A DNA stretch of 64,000 nucleotides, from positions 62,001-126,000 of the forward strand of contig NW_013654299.1 in NCBI RefSeq assembly GCF_000499385.1. The letters are read 5' to 3'. Positions within the stretch are counted from its first letter, which is position 1. Every line of letters begins with the position of its first letter. The notes below the pieces were generated by a model. The model was not told where the DNA came from and made no database searches. It saw only the letters and a program-made list of their open reading frames with translations. Source of the stretch: Eimeria necatrix. Lineage: Eukaryota; Apicomplexa; Conoidasida; Eucoccidiorida; Eimeriidae. The position numbers and the translations under genes are program-made. This document shows, one piece after another, positions 60,499 to 64,000 of this stretch.

Positions 60499-63400
60499 CT
60501 CATTTGATGCCTCTGTTGGGCGTCCAAGCAAGTTTGTGCCGTTCCGAGCCGACAACGTGCTGAAGTTGCTGCTGCTGCTGCTGCCATTGCTGTTGCTGCT
60601 ATTGCTGCTCCGGACAACGCGGTTGCTCCGCTGCAGGGTTATAGCTCGTACAGACTTGGAAGTTCCCTTGCCGGTCGGCGGCATGTCTGCTGCAGATGCA
60701 GCAGGCGAAAGAGTGGAAGCTTCAGCATCAGTCATGCGATTGCGGTGGTCACTGCCGTTGCTGTTGCTGCTGCTGCCAGACAGCTGCTGCATTGTAGCGG
60801 ACGCGGCGGATGCGTCGAGATTCTGGCTGGAGCCGCCGGAGAAATTGCTGCACCTATTTCTAGTGGAATCGAAATCTGAAGAAAGTCCAGCAGTGTTGCT
60901 GCTGGCGCTTCTGCTGCGAGGTGCCTCTTCCTTTAGCCGCAGTTCGGCCCTGAGGGCTTCGATTTCTCTCTTCATGCGGATTAGCTGCTGCAGCATCCAC
61001 TGGTCGCCCTGCTGCTGCTGCTGCAGCTGCTGTTGCAGCTGTTGCTGCAGCTGTTGCTGCAGCTGCTGCTGCAGCAGCTGCTGCTTGCCTGGCAACTGAC
61101 ACGAGAAACTAGAAGACGAGCCCACAGAGCATGTCGTCGAGGGAGTCGCGACCGCAGCAGCAAACCCGCGGGCTGCATGCAGAGATGCCGCTGCTGCTGC
61201 TGCTGGAGTACCAGCTGCTGCAGGAGGCACCGCCACAGGTCCAAGGGACACAGGGGTCTCCGGGAAGTCCATCAGAGATAGTGCGGAAATGTCGAAGCCG
61301 CTTGCAGGATCAAGCTCAAGCCGCTGCCGCTGCTGTTGTTGCAGCTGCTGGTGCTGCATCTGCTGGTGCTGCATCTGCTGCTGCATTTGCTGCTGAGGAT
61401 CTACGAAGTTCCTTCTCACGCGTCTGACGGTGTTAGACGCAGCAGCAGCAGCAGAACCTTCAGAGCGGAGGAAGCTCGATCCACCAGCGAAGTTGTCGTA
61501 GCCAAAATGCTGCTGCTGCTGCCGGCGTCGCAGCTCTTCCAAAGGAACAAGAGGCGAAGGAGGCAGCTTCACCGAATCGTCAGAATGGAGGGCAGACGGT
61601 ACTCTAAGCGGCGACATTGCCATGGCTGCTGCTGCCGTTGCTGCTGCCGTTTCTGCTGCGCTGCTGCTGCCAATGGCCGCCGTGGAAATAGCAGGTAATG
61701 AACGCGTCGAAGCCGGTTCGGCGGCAGCAGCATTTGTTGCTGCTGCCACTACTGCTGCTGCGCCCGCATCGTTCCACTTTTTATGTCTTGTGGTGTTTGA
61801 CGAAGGCAACCCCCCCAAATCTTCCGTAGGGGCTTGTAGCAACTTGCAACTGCTGCCGTTGCAGCTGCTGCTGCTGCAGCTGCCGCAGGCGCTACTGCTG
61901 CTGCTACTGCCGCAGCAGTTGCTGCTGCCGCAGCAGTTGCTGCTGCAACTGCTCCTGAAGGCCACTTCCGGTACTGATGTTGTACTAAGCCCTAGTGTGT
62001 CATCTGCAGAGGGCGAGTAGACGGAGGGATGAGAGTGGTGCTGCTGCTGCTGCTGCTGCTGGCGGTGAGCGATTTCCTGTGGGTGTTCAAGAGGCTGCTG
62101 CTCGGAGAACAACTCGTGCTGCGCAGGTCCCAACTGCTGCTGCTGCTGCTGCTGCATCGACAGTCCCGGCTCCTGCTGTGGCTCCTCGCTAGACAAAAAG
62201 TCCAGACTGTGGAGGTAAGAACGTCCTGCTGCTGCTGCGGCTGTTGCCGTTGTTCCTGCAACAGCACTGCTATGTACAACAGCTTCCTGCCCGCCCAGTG
62301 CATCATGGCGCAGTTCATGCTGCTGCTGCTGTTGCTGCGACTGCTGCTGCTGGCGTTCAAGCTGCCGCCGCAGCCGCATCTCCATGATATTCTGCTGCTG
62401 CTGTTGCTGGTGGCCCTGTAGCAGTTGCTGGAGCTGCTCGAGCTGCCGTTCACCAAACAGATCACTGTCCCGTAGATGCGCCAGTTGCTGCTGCTGTTCC
62501 TGCTGCTGCAGCGGCATCTCCTGCTGCGTCTGTCCCATCATCAGCTGCTGCCTCTCGCGGAGAAGGCTCTGCTGCAGCAGATCGTGCTGCAGCATGTCGT
62601 GCTGCAACACTTCTTGCTGCTGAGTCCCCTGAAGCAACAAGTCTTGGTGGTGCGCCCGCAGCAAGAGCTTGTCCTGTGAATGCTGTTCCTGCTGCTGCAG
62701 CTGCTGACCCTGCTGCTGCAGCAGCAACTCCGCAGAAAGAGCGCCCGAGTGTACTGAAGACGAAACTGACGACAACACGCCCGAAGCTGCCACAGGCACA
62801 GTGCTGCTGAGGCTGGCGACGGAGCGGTGCTGCCGCTGCTGCTGCTGCTGCAAGTCGTCCATGGAGGCGAAGGCCCAAGTGTCTGAGACATGGGAGTAAA
62901 ACTGAGCAGCTGTGGCTGCAGCAGCTGCCACTGCAGCATCGGAAGCATTACCCTGTTGCTGCAGCAGCGGGTGCTGCCGCGGCGGGTGCACCTGCTGTTG
63001 TTGTCTCAGCTGGTGCTGCTGCAGCTGCTGCTGCAGCATCATAAGTGCTAGCGATGGGTCTCTAGCGGCAGCAGCAAGCGCGGCCGCAGCAGCTGCTGTA
63101 GCAGCCGGCACCTGTCCTTGTCCCCAGGACTGCTCACGGAGCGCCTCCTGCCTGCCGACTGCAGCAGCAGCTGCTGCATACACGTTATGCGCTGCTGCTG
63201 CGCTGCCGCTGCTGCTGGCCTCGCTGGCGGCCTTGACGGCCGCAGCGGCATCTGCTGCTGCGGCTTCTGCTGCTGCTGCAGCAGAAGGCGGACGCACCAC
63301 CATTTCCTGCAGAGCTGGGGGAAGCAACTTCTCGTCCCCATTCTTCAGCTGAATGCGCAGCTTCTTGCCTGCTATGCACCTCTCAGACAAAGCCCTGTAA

Positions 63401-63524
63401 GCAGCAAAAGCTGCAACTCTGTCATCAAAAGAAGCAAAGGCGTAGCCGCGGCCGTAGAGGCAGGCCTGGGCCAGCAGGGGGCTTTCGGCGCAGGCCACCA
63501 GCTGCCCCCTGGCGGCCCTGGCGG

Positions 63525-63555
<31 letters not shown>

Positions 63556-63577
63556 CACGGCTGCTGCCGCTGCGCCC

Positions 63578-63613
<36 letters not shown>

Positions 63614-63750
63614 TTCTTGTCAGACGCGCCGCAAGGCACTCGAATGCCCACTACGTGGCCAAAGGGGCCCACCAGCTTCATCAGCTCCAGCTCGCGCCAG
63701 CCCGTGGGGATTCCGTACAAGAACAAGTTCGCCCCTGCACAAAGCCACAT
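60499..63750 (-). CDS. CELF/Bruno-like RRM protein, 5' and 3' ends incomplete
   Basis: One very long exon runs from an acceptor at about 63734 (TTTGTGCAG, then GGGCGAAC) to a good donor at 60499 (GAG|GTGAGT). It starts with an RRM like the third RRM of CELF/Bruno proteins: GANLFLYGIPTGWRELELMK, GPFGHVVGIRVP, then GRGYAFASFDDRVAAF (RNP1) and KKLRIQLKNGDE. About 50 residues of mainly Ala and Ser runs are inserted between strands 2 and 3 of this RRM. The rest, about 1000 residues, is dominated by Gln, Ala and Ser runs with short normal segments. Other RRMs expected upstream are not in the window; the first exons lie to the right. The frame stays open beyond the donor to 60166, but that part is Leu-rich and looks like translated intron. 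CELF proteins bind GU-rich RNA and control splicing, stability or translation. Confidence 0.82.
61009..61084. repeat. CTG/CAG trinucleotide tract in the CELF-like exon
   Basis: An imperfect repeat of CTG, GCTGTTGCAG and CAGCTG units, read as a Gln run (LQQQLQQQLQQQ) on the coding minus strand. Confidence 0.8.
63526..63612. repeat. Two opposed trinucleotide tracts encoding Ser and Ala runs inside the RRM loop
   Basis: A (GCT)n tract at 63526-63552 gives the Ser run and a (GCA)n tract at 63578-63612 gives the Ala run on the minus strand. The two tracts are nearly inverted copies separated by about 25 bp and could fold on themselves. Confidence 0.8.
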
Positions 63751-63945
63751 ATAATGTACATTGTATATAAATATATAAATATATCTATATATCTATATAT
63801 TATATAGATTGTATTTTAATTTAATAATGCATGCTTATTTCAATAACTTAGGTTCCGCACTTTGTGCTGCTCTGCGGGGACCCAAGGTCACATCCCCGCT
63901 GCAGCAACCCCGAGCCCGGAAGCCCCCCACGCTGCGCGCTGCCTG
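63751..63945. other. Presumed intron of the CELF-like gene with an AT-rich simple repeat
   Basis: Immediately upstream of the RRM exon. Positions 63750-63830 are TATA/ATAT simple sequence in an otherwise GC-rich neighbourhood. A possible upstream exon end lies near 63860 (GCACAAA|GTGCGG on the minus strand), but the phase and homology are unclear. Confidence 0.4.
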
Positions 63946-64000
63946 CAGCAGCAGTTTGCTGCAGCAGCAGTTTGCTGCAGCAGCAGTTTGCTGCAGCAGC
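63946..64000. repeat. 16 bp tandem repeat reaching the window edge
   Basis: Three full copies plus seven bases of the unit CAGCAGCAGTTTGCTG, identical to each other, continue to the edge. The 16 bp period is not a multiple of three, so it is unlikely to be coding as a simple repeat. The unit contains a short self-complementary CAGCA...TGCTG, so each copy could form a hairpin. Confidence 0.85.

Larger units (their letters stand above)
41600..64000. repeat. Region dense in CAG/CTG trinucleotide repeats
   Basis: From KU80 exon 4 rightwards, CAG or CTG tracts occur every few hundred bases, in coding exons, introns and intergenic DNA and on both strands, for example at 41611-41628, 44330-44360, 48340-48352, 51290-51324, 54931-54960 and 61009-61084. 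In coding DNA they give Gln, Ala, Ser or Leu runs according to frame. The left 40 kb has only a handful, such as GCT repeats near 7790. This is the repeat-rich segment type described for Eimeria chromosomes. Confidence 0.85.

Noticed and set aside
41600..64000. Possible CRISPR array or transposon signalled by dense short repeats
   Set aside because: The repeats are trinucleotide tracts without uniform spacers, and no transposase, reverse transcriptase or terminal repeats were seen.

Overview
The window is nuclear DNA of an apicomplexan coccidian, most likely an Eimeria species. The evidence is: multi-exon genes with phase-consistent introns, coccidian gene families (ASP5-type aspartyl protease, Ku80, VIT iron transporter), CAG/CTG trinucleotide tracts that encode runs of Gln, Ala, Ser or Leu depending on frame, one AAACCCT telomere-type heptamer pair, and TGCATGCA motifs typical of ApiAP2 targets. 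The species cannot be named from the sequence alone. There is no sign of prokaryotic, viral or transposon sequence, and I recognised no tRNA, rRNA or CRISPR. Layout: positions 1 to about 40.9 kb are repeat-poor. From left to right they hold a partial membrane protein gene (-), an EF-hand gene (+), an unrecognised multi-exon gene at 5.1-7.7 kb (-), a VIT vacuolar iron transporter at 12.1-13.8 kb (+), an SLC6/SNF-type transporter of 17 exons at 15.0-20.4 kb (-), a weakly supported small gene at 21.7-22.8 kb (-), a large single-pass membrane protein of unknown function at 23.2-26.0 kb (-), a WS/DGAT-type acyltransferase at 28.0-32.0 kb (+), a membrane-anchored thioredoxin-fold protein at 34.4-36.5 kb (+), an unrecognised small-exon gene at 37.0-38.1 kb (-), and KU80 at 38.7-42.7 kb (+). 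From about 41.6 kb to the right edge the DNA changes character: CAG/CTG tracts occur in exons, introns and intergenic DNA on both strands. This repeat-rich part holds the 3' end of KU80, an ASP5-like aspartyl protease (43.7-48.5 kb, -), a Cys-cluster plus RRM RNA-binding protein (51.0-56.5 kb, +) and a CELF/Bruno-like RRM protein whose RRM loop carries a long Ala/Ser tract (60.5-63.75 kb, -, 5' end beyond the window). The genes do not form an operon or one pathway. They are separate housekeeping and secretory-pathway genes: transport (VIT, SLC6), neutral-lipid synthesis (WS/DGAT), double-strand-break repair (KU80), secretory proteolysis (ASP5) and RNA binding (two RRM proteins). Exon models were built by hand from splice sites, reading-frame phase and family alignment. 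For VIT, SLC6, WS/DGAT, the thioredoxin-like gene, KU80 and ASP5 every junction keeps phase and the summed length is divisible by three. The other models are less certain and this is stated in each entry. The most unusual observations are three probable GC-AG introns, introns of only 34-36 bp, a KU80 that keeps the C-terminal helical domain and a DNA-PKcs-binding-like tail, and the sharp repeat-poor to repeat-rich transition inside the last exon of KU80.
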